Of a stretch of 64,000 bases of DNA, positions 18,132 through 27,111 are shown piece by piece (the stretch's first letter is position 1; each line of letters starts with the position of its first letter). Made by a program: the position numbers and the translations under genes. The notes under the pieces were generated by a model. It was given only the letters and a program-made list of their open reading frames with translations. It had not been told where the DNA came from and searched no databases. Origin of the DNA: Pseudomaricurvus hydrocarbonicus (GTDB taxonomy: Bacteria; Pseudomonadota; Gammaproteobacteria; Pseudomonadales; Cellvibrionaceae); assembly GCF_011602365.1 (NCBI RefSeq), contig NZ_JAAONZ010000010.1, positions 111,303 through 175,302 of the forward strand, read 5' to 3'.

Positions 18132-18872
18132 ATGAAAATCGAACACCTGCAAAATACCCAGAAAGACAACGGCAAAGCCCGCCTGCGAGCCGAGTACCCC
18201 CGCAAGGCTCATGAACAGTGGATCTATTTTCTCCCCGCGGAGATACAGGACGCGGTGATTGCCAACATGGACATACGCCACTACAAACGAACCGAAACCG
18301 TTTACGCCCATCACTCACCCACCAATGAAATTTATACCGTACTGGAAGGCTGCATCAAGCTGACCAATACCACGCTTTCCGGGAAGGACATCGCCATCAC
18401 CACCCTGCCCAGAGGCTGCACCTTTGGTGAACTGAGCTTTATCGATGGTCAGCCCCGACAAAACATCGCGGTCGCAAGTACCGACTGCACGCTGGCAGTA
18501 TTAACCCGCAAACAGTACCTGAGCCTGTCTCAGCAGCACCCGGAAATCCTCGCGGGCATGCTACAATTTACCGCCCATCGGCTGCGCGCGCTGGTTAACA
18601 TTCATCAAGATACCACCAGCCTTGAACTGCCGCAGCAACTGGCCAAACGCCTGCTGTTCATCGCTCAGAAACAAAACGATGGCAATCACCACAGTCAGCC
18701 CACCGAAATCAGTGTGTCGCAAGATGAACTGGCGGCCACCCTGGGCGTCAGCCGGCAACACGTCAACAAAGCCCTGAAAAAATGGCAAACCGACGGATTA
18801 CTGGAGGTCGGGTATCGAAAAATCACCCTGCTCGATTGCGAAGGTTTAAAGGAAGTCACTGAGGACATTTAG
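18132..18872 (+). CDS. Crp/Fnr-family transcriptional regulator
   Basis: A 246-residue regulator with a cyclic-nucleotide-binding fold (about 35-150; EIYTVLEGCIKL, GCTFGELSFIDGQPRQNIAV) and a C-terminal winged helix (about 165-240; SVSQDELAATLGVSRQHVNK). It lacks the N-terminal cysteines of FNR, and the CRP cAMP contact Arg-Ser is replaced by Arg-Gln-Asn. It is therefore probably not a classical CRP or FNR, and its ligand is unknown. The ATG at 18132 is chosen over an upstream TTG. Neighbours do not reveal its regulon. Confidence 0.9.
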   Translation: MKIEHLQNTQKDNGKARLRAEYPRKAHEQWIYFLPAEIQDAVIANMDIRHYKRTETVYAHHSPTNEIYTVLEGCIKLTNTTLSGKDIAITTLPRGCTFGELSFIDGQPRQNIAVASTDCTLAVLTRKQYLSLSQQHPEILAGMLQFTAHRLRALVNIHQDTTSLELPQQLAKRLLFIAQKQNDGNHHSQPTEISVSQDELAATLGVSRQHVNKALKKWQTDGLLEVGYRKITLLDCEGLKEVTEDI

Positions 18873-18952
18873 TACCGAAGCTGCGAGTCACCCCAGCGGG
18901 CTCTCTCTGGCTGCGCCATGCAACTTGTGTGATGAGCAGAGGAAGTAATAAG

Positions 18953-19043
18953 GAGGTGTGAGGTGTGAGGTGTGAGGTGTGAGGTGTGAGGTGTGAGGTG
19001 TGAGGTGTGAGGTGTGAGGTGTGAGGTGTGAGGTGTGAGGTGT
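18953..19043. repeat. Thirteen tandem copies of a 7-bp unit
   Basis: GAGGTGT is repeated thirteen times without interruption between the regulator gene and the TonB-operon terminator. The array is intergenic. The reverse strand reads ACACCTC and is open in more than one frame, but no gene is credible there. Copy number is expected to vary by replication slippage. Confidence 0.95.
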
Positions 19044-19085
19044 GAGACAAGTATAAAAGATGACGCGGCCTTGTGAGCCGCATCA

Positions 19086-19120
19086 AAACACCCATTTACG
19101 GATTGCATAAATGGGTGTTT
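19086..19120 (-). terminator. Rho-independent terminator of the TonB operon
   Basis: AAACACCCATTTA and its perfect complement at 19108-19120 form a 13-bp stem with a 9-nt loop. On the minus strand the stem is followed by TTTTGATG. It lies 7 nt after the TPR gene stop. Confidence 0.8.
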
Positions 19121-19126
19121 AGCTGA

Positions 19127-20485
19127 TTAGCTTTTCAGCGAATCTTCCCGTTTCTTTTCGTTCTTACAGAACTCAATCCACTGGACAGCAAACTTCTTGC
19201 TGCGCTTATCTTTCGCTGCTTTTTCGAACTCTTTAATGGCTTTGCCATACTGTTTCAGATTGGCATTAGCCATACCAAGAACGATCTGCAACTGATCCGG
19301 ACGCTTGATGCTACCGCGCTTGTAGGCTTTCGCCCCGGCCTCAATGGCTTTCTTGTTTTCGTCGTTGTCCAGATAAATACCGGCCAAACGAGCGTACAAA
19401 TCACCTTTATCGGATTTAGACGCAGCCTCTTCCATCACTGGAATGGACTTCTTCACATCCTGCGACAGACGCCAGGCAGTCGCCAGCACTTCCAGGTTCT
19501 TGGAAGTCTTTTCGATCTTGCCTTCTTTCATGCCCTTATCGATGATCTTGGCAGCCTTGTAAGGCACATCCTGACCCATGTACAGGTAAGCAAGGTTCAA
19601 CAGCTCTTTTTCATTGTTGAGTTCACCCGCCAGGTAAACCACATCCAAGGAATGCAGCTGATTCTTCTCCTGCTCTACCTGTCCATACATACCGGACAGT
19701 TGCTTCCAGTAAGTAATTTTCGGGTAGTGACGGATCAACTTCTCCAAGATCGAAATAACTTTTTTGTTATCGCCTTTCTCGTAGTAAATTGCCCGCTGCA
19801 GGGTGTACCAGTTTTCTTTTGGCACCTTGCCAGTACTTTCGAACTTATCAACGGCCGTGTTGATGTTGCTCAGCGCAGAATTCATGTCGTTCAGCTGGTA
19901 ATAACCCTGTGCAATTAACACATAGGCATCAGCACCAACAATCGGCTGTAACTTCATCCACTTTTTCAGCAGATCAACCGCACCACGATAGTCTTCCTGT
20001 ACGAACATCAGCTGTGCCAAAGTGTAGAGAGTCCCTAACTCCAGCGCCTCACTCAGTTCTTCTTCCGCCAAAACTTTTTTGTAGTAGCGAATGGATTGCG
20101 GGTAGTCTTCCAGCGAGTAATACACCCAACCAAAGTAGTTCCACAGGTTGGCCTTCTCAAAGCTGGTATACTTAGCGCCTTTGGACGCCTCGAGATCTTT
20201 CAAGACAACCAGAGCACCCTTCCAATCACTTGCATCGGTCTTTTCCTGCACCTTTGCAAAATCTTTAAAAACGTTCTGACGCAATGAGTAAGATTTTTTA
20301 GTCGTGTATTTGGGCTTTTCTTGCTCACCTTCCTGAGCGAACGCACTGCCAGAAGACAGTGCATCCAGACCCAGAGATTGCAGGACAACACTGGAAGCAG
20401 CTGGCGCTAACGCCAGTGGTGCCACCATCAGTGATTGTCTGACGAGCTTCAAAACCTTAGCCGTCATCTTCATAGTCTTTCCCAT
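19127..20485 (-). CDS. TPR-repeat protein of the TonB system
   Basis: A 452-residue exported protein with a signal peptide (about 5-50, cleavage near SAFAQ) followed by helical tetratricopeptide-type repeats through most of the length (for example NYFGWVYYSLEDYPQSIRYY, AYVLIAQGYYQLNDMNSAL). It starts 3 nt after the tonB stop and is the last gene of the operon. Similar TPR proteins accompany TtpC/ExbBD/TonB operons in marine gammaproteobacteria. A scaffold role for the periplasmic complex is inferred. Internal ATG starts at residues 5 and 7 are also possible. Confidence 0.85.
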   Translation of the reverse strand: MGKTMKMTAKVLKLVRQSLMVAPLALAPAASSVVLQSLGLDALSSGSAFAQEGEQEKPKYTTKKSYSLRQNVFKDFAKVQEKTDASDWKGALVVLKDLEASKGAKYTSFEKANLWNYFGWVYYSLEDYPQSIRYYKKVLAEEELSEALELGTLYTLAQLMFVQEDYRGAVDLLKKWMKLQPIVGADAYVLIAQGYYQLNDMNSALSNINTAVDKFESTGKVPKENWYTLQRAIYYEKGDNKKVISILEKLIRHYPKITYWKQLSGMYGQVEQEKNQLHSLDVVYLAGELNNEKELLNLAYLYMGQDVPYKAAKIIDKGMKEGKIEKTSKNLEVLATAWRLSQDVKKSIPVMEEAASKSDKGDLYARLAGIYLDNDENKKAIEAGAKAYKRGSIKRPDQLQIVLGMANANLKQYGKAIKEFEKAAKDKRSKKFAVQWIEFCKNEKKREDSLKS

Positions 20486-20488
20486 TGT

Positions 20489-21097
20489 TTACTTGGCAAT
20501 AGCAAAGGTGATTTTGTTGCGTACACCAGGAACTTCCACCGCTTCGCCGTCAATGACGCGAGGCTTATACTTAAACTTGAGTGCGGCTTTAGTGGCTGCA
20601 CTGTTAAAGATATTGGGTGGATCCGCATCAACTACAACAGGGTCTTTAACAGAACCGTTGGTCGTTACAGTGAACTCAACAATTACGTAACCTTCGATAC
20701 CGCGTGACAAAGCTCGGCGTGGATACTGCGGCTGAACTTTTACAATTGGTAGGTACTCACCGTCAGATCCGAATCCACCCACACCTTTAACGTTCAGGTT
20801 TGGCTTGACTCGAGGAGCCGACATATTCAGAGCATCAGGGTTAACCTCAGGTTGGTCAAACTCTGGCTCTGGCATATCAGGTGGCGGCTCTTCCGGGTCT
20901 TCTGGCTTGTCCGGCTTCTCGGTGTCGTACTTGGTTTCGATTTGACGCTCCGGCATAAAAATGTCGGCCACTTTACGCTCATCCGCTTCTTCAGGAGGCT
21001 TATTGTCGGCCGCAATCAATGCGTGCATCAAAAACAGTAGGCCGAAGGTCGTGGCTGCTGCCAACAACCCTGCCAATACTAATCTTGCAACATTCAT
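20489..21097 (-). CDS. tonB: TonB energy-transducing protein
   Basis: A 202-residue TonB with one N-terminal membrane anchor (LVLAGLLAAATTFGLLFLMH). A Pro/Glu-rich spacer follows (about 50-95; KPEDPEEPPPDMPEPEF), then a C-terminal TonB domain (VQPQYPRRALSRGIEGYVIV, then AALKFKYKPRVIDG). It passes proton-motive-force energy from ExbB/ExbD to outer-membrane TonB-dependent receptors. Gene order identifies it as the TonB2-type partner of TtpC. No receptor gene is nearby. Confidence 0.94.
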   Translation of the reverse strand: MNVARLVLAGLLAAATTFGLLFLMHALIAADNKPPEEADERKVADIFMPERQIETKYDTEKPDKPEDPEEPPPDMPEPEFDQPEVNPDALNMSAPRVKPNLNVKGVGGFGSDGEYLPIVKVQPQYPRRALSRGIEGYVIVEFTVTTNGSVKDPVVVDADPPNIFNSAATKAALKFKYKPRVIDGEAVEVPGVRNKITFAIAK

Positions 21098-21105
21098 AGA
21101 GCGCT

Positions 21106-21510
21106 CTATTTCTTCTCAGTAGATACAGAAACATCCATTACACCCGCCTCGCGAGCTGCTTGCGCAACTTTGGTCAAGGTTTCGATATTGGAATCATCGT
21201 CCGCCTGGATAACGACAGCACCTTTCGGATTTTCCGCGTGCAGACGTTCGATACTGCCTTTCACAGCACGAATGTCAATACGGGATTTGTCGATCCAGAC
21301 TTCGTTGTTAGAGCTGACAGCTATGAGAATGTTGGCGTTCTTTTTCAGCATTGCTGTCGTCGCCTCAGGGCGATTAATTTCAATGCCGGCTTCCTTAATA
21401 AAGGAAGCAGTCACAATGAAGAAGATCAACATGATAAAAACCACGTCAAGCATCGGCGTTAAGTCGATGGCGTTCTGATCTTCTTCAGCTGCCTTATTTC
21501 TTCTGCCCAT
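21106..21510 (-). CDS. exbD: ExbD biopolymer transport protein
   Basis: A 134-residue protein with a short cytoplasmic N-terminus and a single membrane helix containing the proton-conducting Asp in DLTPMLDVVFIMLIFFIV. A periplasmic domain ends in VMDVSVSTEKK. It forms the proton channel with ExbB and TtpC. It lies between exbB and tonB with short spacers. Confidence 0.94.
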   Translation of the reverse strand: MGRRNKAAEEDQNAIDLTPMLDVVFIMLIFFIVTASFIKEAGIEINRPEATTAMLKKNANILIAVSSNNEVWIDKSRIDIRAVKGSIERLHAENPKGAVVIQADDDSNIETLTKVAQAAREAGVMDVSVSTEKK

Positions 21511-21550
21511 GATAACTCTCTTAGTAACCGGTTAATGCTTTACTTAAGCC

Positions 21551-22078
21551 TTAATGGTCCATCGTCAAGTGGTCTTCAAGCAGCTGATTTTCACGCTCTG
21601 CAGTACGGGTAATGTAAGTGTTACCAAATACGCCTGATAGTGCCGCAACCATACCCGCCATTGTCGGGATTGTTGCTTTGGAAACACCACCAGCCATGGA
21701 TTTAGCATCACCACCACCAGTTACTGCCAGTACGTTAAACACTTCGATCATTCCGGTTACGGTACCCAGCAGCCCCAACAGGGGTGCCAGTGCCACCAGA
21801 GTGGCAACCATATCCATATTCACGTTAACTTTTTCAGAAACGCGGGAAATCAGTGCATAACGAACTTGATGGGCATTCCAGGATTTGCGCTCTCCGCGAG
21901 CTTCCCAGACATCCAGGGCGCCTTGAACATCGTTCTTCAAGGCTCCGTGGAAATACCACACACGTTCAAAAATCAGAGTCCACATGACGAAGGTCAGTGC
22001 GGCGATCAACAACAATACATCACCGCCCTGAGCCACAAAGGCCTTAATGGCTGCTAGTGCGTCCATCAATGCCAACAT
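21551..22078 (-). CDS. exbB: ExbB-type MotA/TolQ/ExbB proton channel protein
   Basis: A 175-residue ExbB2-like inner membrane protein with three predicted membrane helices. The family signature ALAPLLGLLGTVTGMIEVF is followed by GGVSKATIPTMAGMVAA. It is shorter than E. coli ExbB, as is usual for the TonB2 class. The adjacent ttpC encodes the longer paralogue with the same domain. Confidence 0.92.
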   Translation of the reverse strand: MLALMDALAAIKAFVAQGGDVLLLIAALTFVMWTLIFERVWYFHGALKNDVQGALDVWEARGERKSWNAHQVRYALISRVSEKVNVNMDMVATLVALAPLLGLLGTVTGMIEVFNVLAVTGGGDAKSMAGGVSKATIPTMAGMVAALSGVFGNTYITRTAERENQLLEDHLTMDH

Positions 22079-22088
22079 GCGCTATCTC

Positions 22089-23465
22089 CTACTTACGTTC
22101 CGCGTTTTCGGCGATGATACCAGCACTTTGCTCATCCAAAATATGGAGAACACGCTTGGCACGGCCGTTAACTAAGGTGTGCATCAGTACAGTTGGGATG
22201 GCAACAACCAGACCCAGAACTGTGGTTACCAGAGCACCGGAGATACCACCCGCCATGGCTTTAGGATCACCCGCACCGAAGATCGTAATCGCCTGGAAGG
22301 TGATGATCATACCGGTTACGGTACCCAGCAGACCCAGCAGAGGGGCTACCATAGAGATGATTTTCAACAGGTTCAGACCGGATTCGATCGCTGGACGCTC
22401 TTTCAGAGTTGCCTCTTCCAGTTTCAGTTCCAGTGACTCACCATCCAGACCTTTGTTGTCCTCAGCCACTTTCAATACACGACCCAGAGGGTTGTTGGTA
22501 TTGGCAGTGGTGGATTTCAACTGAGCATTAACTTTGCTGCTGATACCGGCCAGCACGATGAAGCGCCAGATAGCCAGAAGCATTGCGAAAGCACCAACGG
22601 CGGTGATGATGTAGCCAACCAGGCCACCCTGATGCCAGCGCTCAACAATCGATGGGCTGTTGATCAGAGCCGACAGGTAAGAACCACCGGTAGGGCCTGT
22701 AGGGTCAATACCGACACGGGTAAAGCCGTCGGTAGAAGACTGCAATTCAGACGCAGCAGACAACAGAGAACCCGCTGGCTGACGAGTCAGCTCGGCCATT
22801 TTTTCGCCTTGAGGTACGAATTCCAGGTATCTGCCATCAGACAACAGCTGGAAGTTACCAATACGTACCACATCCTGAGTAGCCTGCTCACCGTCCGGCT
22901 TAATTACCGTACCGCTGAAGACAACGGTTTTGCCGCCTTCGATGGTTTCACGCTGAATTTCAAACCACAGACGCTCAATCTCTTCGATGGTTGGCAGCTG
23001 AGTAGCGCTGTTCATCTTGTCGATCAGAGTATCCAGGAATGCAGCACGACCAGGGTACTGGGCAGAAACAATAGAAGTGCTCAAGTTGTTGCGCAAATCA
23101 CCCGCAGTAGAGGTGAGGTGACCAAACAATTCTTTCAAAGAACCCAGACGTTCCTGCAGCTGCTTGCGCTTGGCAGTAACATCCAATTCTTGCTGACTGT
23201 ACTTGGCTTCCAGAGCTTCAGAACGCTTTTCTTCGTTCAGTTTGGTCTGCTTAGCCTGGTTCAGCAGAGATTGTTGCTCACTCTTCTGACGACGAAATTC
23301 AGCTTCACGCTTTTTGTGTTCCGCAGATTCTGCAACCTTGCTTTGCTTAACCATGTTAAGCAGCTGTTCCAGAGACTGGGCTTTATCTTGTGCCATTACG
23401 ACGCCAGAACTTAACAGTCCTGCGGCTGCCACGGCCAGGCAGCGTTTTGCAAAAGTCATTTTCAT
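22089..23465 (-). CDS. ttpC: TtpC-like MotA/TolQ/ExbB protein with periplasmic coiled coil
   Basis: A 458-residue protein with a cleavable-looking signal (about 1-25, GLLSSGVVMAQ). A Lys/Glu/Gln-rich coiled coil follows (about 30-105), then a central region. The C-terminal TolQ/ExbB domain (about 270-455) carries APLLGLLGTVTGMIITFQAI. This layout matches TtpC, the fourth component needed by vibrio TonB2 systems. It overlaps the DUF3450 gene by 4 bp. Confidence 0.88.
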   Translation of the reverse strand: MKMTFAKRCLAVAAAGLLSSGVVMAQDKAQSLEQLLNMVKQSKVAESAEHKKREAEFRRQKSEQQSLLNQAKQTKLNEEKRSEALEAKYSQQELDVTAKRKQLQERLGSLKELFGHLTSTAGDLRNNLSTSIVSAQYPGRAAFLDTLIDKMNSATQLPTIEEIERLWFEIQRETIEGGKTVVFSGTVIKPDGEQATQDVVRIGNFQLLSDGRYLEFVPQGEKMAELTRQPAGSLLSAASELQSSTDGFTRVGIDPTGPTGGSYLSALINSPSIVERWHQGGLVGYIITAVGAFAMLLAIWRFIVLAGISSKVNAQLKSTTANTNNPLGRVLKVAEDNKGLDGESLELKLEEATLKERPAIESGLNLLKIISMVAPLLGLLGTVTGMIITFQAITIFGAGDPKAMAGGISGALVTTVLGLVVAIPTVLMHTLVNGRAKRVLHILDEQSAGIIAENAERK

Positions 23466-24247
23466 TGCGCAGCCTCCGGAGCCAGAATCGGCAATCTTAA
23501 TACATCGATAGATGCTTGTTTCTTGGCAACGCGAATGCCTTTCAGAATGGCACTGCGGTACTCACCAGAGTCCAGCTCAACCCATGCTTTTTGACGCTGA
23601 TCCCAAGCACCGGACAACTGGGTGTCCTTGGTTTGGTACATCAGGGCAACACGGCCAACACGCAGGATGTTCACTTCACGCTCTTGACCACCAACGGTCA
23701 GAGTATCGTCGTAAGTATCGATCTTGCGACCGTACTCAGATTCGATTTTGTAAGCTTCCAGAACCTGACGGAACTTCTCGGCAACCGAGATATCAGCACG
23801 CTCCTGATTGTTTCTCAACATTTCCAGACGCTGCTCGCGCTCTTCCTTATGAAAAGGAACATCCAGAGCAACAAATTGCTCCAGGCCATCCAACATCTTC
23901 AGGATCAAAGGCTGAACCTGACGCTCCATAACGGTCACGTTTTCGATGGATTCATCCAACTGAGAAATTACTTCCAACTGATTGGCAATTTGCTTTTCCA
24001 GTTGTCCGTTGTAAACACGCAACCCTTCGATCTGCTTGTTTACTACCTTGAAATCATTCAGCAGGCTGGAAGTCTGCTCAGCGATCTTGTCGACCTGTTG
24101 CTGAGAGGCTTGAGCAATTTTGGTTTTCTGCTCGCCAGTTGCCAGAATGGAATTCAACGTTTGGTCTGCTTGAGCCACGCTACCAATCAGCGCACTCGCA
24201 GAAAGCACGGTGGTTAACGCCACGGCTTTTAATCGCTGCTTCTTCAT
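23462..24247 (-). CDS. DUF3450 periplasmic protein, first gene of the TonB operon
   Basis: A 261-residue exported protein with a signal peptide (MKKQRLKAVALTTVLSASAL, cleavage near VAQA). A long helical coiled-coil region follows (about 35-120; SSLLNDFKVVNKQIEGLRVY), then a C-terminal part with RQVLEAYKIESEYGRKIDTY. DUF3450 proteins regularly precede ttpC-exbBD-tonB, but their biochemical role is unknown. The ATG at 24247 is chosen because the signal peptide starts there and GGGGGA is just upstream. Confidence 0.88.
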   Translation of the reverse strand: MKKQRLKAVALTTVLSASALIGSVAQADQTLNSILATGEQKTKIAQASQQQVDKIAEQTSSLLNDFKVVNKQIEGLRVYNGQLEKQIANQLEVISQLDESIENVTVMERQVQPLILKMLDGLEQFVALDVPFHKEEREQRLEMLRNNQERADISVAEKFRQVLEAYKIESEYGRKIDTYDDTLTVGGQEREVNILRVGRVALMYQTKDTQLSGAWDQRQKAWVELDSGEYRSAILKGIRVAKKQASIDVLRLPILAPEAAQ

Positions 24248-24423
24248 AAATCCCCCAGTGTGGGTGCGTACAATCAACTCATTTGCGACCGGTTAGGCCG
24301 CTCTTTTTCATTATTTACTGCTATGAAGCAATAATTTGAAGCTGGCCATTTAATAACAGCAGACTTAAACATTCAATGGTTAATCCGTAACTACCTATCT
24401 GTGTGTACATTGGTATCACGAAA

Positions 24424-24467
24424 GGTAACAACCCGACTTTTATTCACGGGATGATGGGTAACAACCC
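24424..24467. promoter_or_regulatory. 11-bp direct repeats upstream of the TonB operon
   Basis: GGTAACAACCC occurs at 24424-24434 and 24457-24467, a 33-bp period (about three helical turns), 177-220 bp before the DUF3450 start. The spacing suits cooperative binding of a regulator on one DNA face. No match to a Fur box was recognised. The rest of the 24248-24500 spacer shows nothing identifiable. Confidence 0.35.
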
Positions 24468-24500
24468 TTATCGAAAGTAAGCGCTAACCGCCGAAAACAG

Positions 24501-24520
24501 GAGAGTGAACACTCACTCTC
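24501..24520 (-). terminator. Terminator of the thyA-folA unit
   Basis: GAGAGTGA-ACAC-TCACTCTC is a perfect 8-bp stem. On the minus strand it is followed by CTGTTTT, and it starts 36 nt past the folA stop. Confidence 0.65.
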
Positions 24521-24556
24521 GATCACATTCTTTTATCAGTTCGACAAAGTTAACTA

Positions 24557-25054
24557 TTAGTAACACCGTTCAAACGTCAGAAACGAAAAGGCCACATCGC
24601 CCCGCTCTGAATGACCATCTTCCCGTGCCACCTCTCTCCAGCCGTCACCCAGCTCGGGAAAACGGGCATCGCCCTCGTAGTCCCGGTGCACCTGCGTCAG
24701 GTACACGCGATCCACCAGCGGCAGGCTGGCAGCGTAGATCTGAGCCCCGCCAATCACCATCACCTCATCCGTCGATTCCTGCTGGCCACGAGCAATCGCC
24801 GCCTCCAGACTGCTCACTACCACCGCCCCCTCGGCGTGCCAGTCAGGCTGCCGCGTAATGACGATATTGGTCCGTCCCGGCAAAGGCCGGCCAATGGACT
24901 CAAAGGTTTTGCGACCCATGATAATGGGCTTGCCCAGAGTGACCCGCTTGAAGTACTGCAGATCTTCCGGCAGGTGCCAGGGCATTTTGTTGTTGCGGCC
25001 GATCACCCGGTTGGAGGCCTGAGCCACAATCAAAGCCAGACGAGGTTGAGACAT
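24557..25054 (-). CDS. folA: Dihydrofolate reductase FolA
   Basis: NADPH-dependent reduction of dihydrofolate to tetrahydrofolate, regenerating the cofactor consumed by ThyA. It is 165 residues, with RVIGRNNKMPWHLPEDLQYF (the substrate-binding acidic residue is the Asp of PEDL), IIMGRKTFESIGRPLPGR and VIGGAQIYAASLP. The ATG at 25054 has AGGA 7 nt upstream; an upstream in-frame extension is not conserved. It is 77 bp downstream of thyA. Confidence 0.96.
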   Translation of the reverse strand: MSQPRLALIVAQASNRVIGRNNKMPWHLPEDLQYFKRVTLGKPIIMGRKTFESIGRPLPGRTNIVITRQPDWHAEGAVVVSSLEAAIARGQQESTDEVMVIGGAQIYAASLPLVDRVYLTQVHRDYEGDARFPELGDGWREVAREDGHSERGDVAFSFLTFERCY

Positions 25055-25131
25055 AATTTTTTCCTGAAAATTTGAACCATTACACACTAAGCCCGAGTCG
25101 TCAGCGGCCCATTCAGCGACAGAACAACGCG

Positions 25132-25983
25132 CTACACCGAGAACGGGTAGGCAATCGGCTCGTGGAACTCGTAGCCGCTCACCTCAAAGTCCTCCAGGGT
25201 CACCCAGGTCTCCAGATCTTCCAGGGTTTTAATCGCCGGATTGATGGTCAGTTGCGGCGGCGCAAAGGGCTCGCGCTTGAGCTGCACATCGCGCATCAGC
25301 TCCAACTGATCTTCGTAGATGTGGGCGTTAACGATCTTGTGATAGGCCATGCCCGGCTTGTGCCCGGTAATCTGAGCCACCAGTTTCAGCAGGGTAAACA
25401 CCTGAATCTGGTTGAAATTCAAGCCCAATGGAACATCACAGGAGCGCTGGTAAGAGGTCAGGTGCAGTGTATCCCCCAACAGGGAGAAATTGTGGGTGTG
25501 CATACACGGACGCAGGCACCCCATGTGAAACTCACCCGGGTTGTAGAACGACAGGATTTCACCGCGATCGTCAATTCCGCGGGACAGGTCGTCCACCAGC
25601 TTGCGCAATTGATCTACGTGCCCCCCGTCCGGCTTTTGCCAGCGGCGACCCTGCACGCCGTACACGCGCCCCATGTCGTCGTCACCGCGGCGGTGCGGGT
25701 TGTTCAGCCAGGCGGCATTTTCATTGGCATTGGCGTCCCAGGTTTTGCAGCCGATCCGACGAAAATCCGCGGCATTGTCATAGCCACGCAGATAGCCCAG
25801 CAGCTCGGCGATGGCGGCTTTCCAATAGCTTTTGCGAGTGGTAATCAACGGGAACTGGTTGCTGCCGACATCGTGAGTCATGTCCGCATTAATCACCGTC
25901 AGGCAGCGTTTGCCGGTGCGTTCATTTTCGACCCAGTGGCCGTCCTGAATAATGCGCCGACACAAATCCAGATACTGTTTCAT
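25132..25983 (-). CDS. thyA: Thymidylate synthase ThyA
   Basis: Converts dUMP to dTMP with methylenetetrahydrofolate. It is 283 residues, longer than E. coli ThyA. The catalytic Cys lies in [10 protein letters not shown], followed by [15 protein letters not shown] and [10 protein letters not shown]. This variant (PCMHTH in place of the common PCHxxxQF) is the form seen in Vibrio and Shewanella ThyA. AGAGGA precedes the ATG. Confidence 0.95.
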   Translation of the reverse strand: MKQYLDLCRRIIQDGHWVENERTGKRCLTVINADMTHDVGSNQFPLITTRKSYWKAAIAELLGYLRGYDNAADFRRIGCKTWDANANENAAWLNNPHRRGDDDMGRVYGVQGRRWQKPDGGHVDQLRKLVDDLSRGIDDRGEILSFYNPGEFHMGCLRPCMHTHNFSLLGDTLHLTSYQRSCDVPLGLNFNQIQVFTLLKLVAQITGHKPGMAYHKIVNAHIYEDQLELMRDVQLKREPFAPPQLTINPAIKTLEDLETWVTLEDFEVSGYEFHEPIAYPFSV

Positions 25984-26107
25984 GAATTCCTCTCTTCTGT
26001 CATTCGGTGCTCGCTCTTCACTCTACACGTTTGTGGCCACACAACTTTAGTGCGCGACGAGCCGCTGTACGATGATCCGCAGCCAGCAGCTCACCGGCTT
26101 ATCAAGC

Positions 26108-26965
26108 TCACTTTGCACTGGCCTTACGGCCATTGGCGGGACTCTGCGAGGTCGATCGGCCTCGATAGGCCAGAAACAGCAGCACCGCCCCCAGCACAAT
26201 CATCGGCAAACTGAGTAACTGACCTCGCGTCACCCAGCCAAAGGCGTCAAAGCCAATAAAGCTGTCAGGTTCCCGGAAAAACTCCACCGTAAACCGGAAG
26301 CATCCGTACAGGAACAAAAACAGCCCACTGACGGCCATACGCGGTCTCGGCCTGGAGGAGAACCAGACCAGCACCACGAACAACACCAGCCCCTCAAGCG
26401 CCGCCTGATACAACTGCGACGGGTGGCGAGCCAACTGCAACGGGTCTTTGGGAAACACCATGGCCCAGGGTACATCGCTGGCTCGGCCCCACAGCTCCTG
26501 GCCAATAAAGTTCCCCAATCGGCCCAAGCCCAGGCCGAGCGGAACCAGCGGCGCAATAAAATCGGTAAGGTCAAAAAAGCGAACCTGAATTTTACGCGCA
26601 TAGAGCGCCATCGCCACCAGCACCCCCAACAGGCCACCGTGGAAGGACATGCCGCCCTCCCACACCCGGAACAGCCAGGCCGGGTCCATCAAAAAACGGT
26701 CAAAGTGGTAAAACAGCACGTAACCGCAGCGACCACCGAGCACCACCCCCATCGCCCCATAGACGATCAGGTCTTCCACCTGCGTCGGCTGGCAGGCCGC
26801 ACCCGGACGGGCGGCTCGACGCATGGCCAGAAACCAGGCACCGGCAAACCCCAGCAGGTACATGATGCCGTACCAGTGCACCTCCAGTGGCCCCACGGTT
26901 TTACCAAAGATATCAAATGGCCCCAGAGACAGGGCCACGGAGTCAATAACGGGATAGGTCAGCAT
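26108..26965 (-). CDS. lgt: Prolipoprotein diacylglyceryl transferase Lgt
   Basis: Inner-membrane enzyme that attaches diacylglycerol from phosphatidylglycerol to the lipobox Cys of prolipoproteins. It is 285 residues with about seven membrane segments. The Lgt signature [14 protein letters not shown] and the motif [11 protein letters not shown] (catalytic His) are present. The ATG at 26965, preceded by AGGA, is preferred to a longer frame. The lgt-thyA pair is conserved with E. coli. Confidence 0.96.
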   Translation of the reverse strand: MLTYPVIDSVALSLGPFDIFGKTVGPLEVHWYGIMYLLGFAGAWFLAMRRAARPGAACQPTQVEDLIVYGAMGVVLGGRCGYVLFYHFDRFLMDPAWLFRVWEGGMSFHGGLLGVLVAMALYARKIQVRFFDLTDFIAPLVPLGLGLGRLGNFIGQELWGRASDVPWAMVFPKDPLQLARHPSQLYQAALEGLVLFVVLVWFSSRPRPRMAVSGLFLFLYGCFRFTVEFFREPDSFIGFDAFGWVTRGQLLSLPMIVLGAVLLFLAYRGRSTSQSPANGRKASAK

Positions 26966-27078
26966 AATTCCTGCTTGCGTGTTGTTGTAAACCATCGATC
27001 TAGCGAATCGATAAACCAGTCATTCAGGCATGTCGTTTGAAGAGCATGCCGCTGCGACAACGTGGTGGTAAATAAAAA

Positions 27079-27111
27079 ACCGCTCAGGCTCTGCACTCAG
27101 GCCTGAGCGGT
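27079..27111 (-). terminator. Terminator of the TSUP permease gene
   Basis: ACCGCTCAGGC and its perfect complement form an 11-bp stem with an 11-nt loop, followed on the minus strand by TTTTTTATTT. The stop codon of the permease gene sits inside the stem-loop, so termination signal and coding end overlap. Confidence 0.85.

Noticed and set aside
18953..19043. CRISPR array
   Set aside because: The repeat unit is 7 bp with no spacers and no cas genes nearby.
18856..19108. Two minus-strand frames across the 7-bp array encoding SHLTPHT-type repeats
   Set aside because: They are open only because the 7-bp repeat lacks stops in those frames; no start signal or family features, and they overlap the TonB-operon terminator.
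24505..24858. Plus-strand frame opposite folA
   Set aside because: Pro/Arg/Ser-rich shadow of folA on the other strand.
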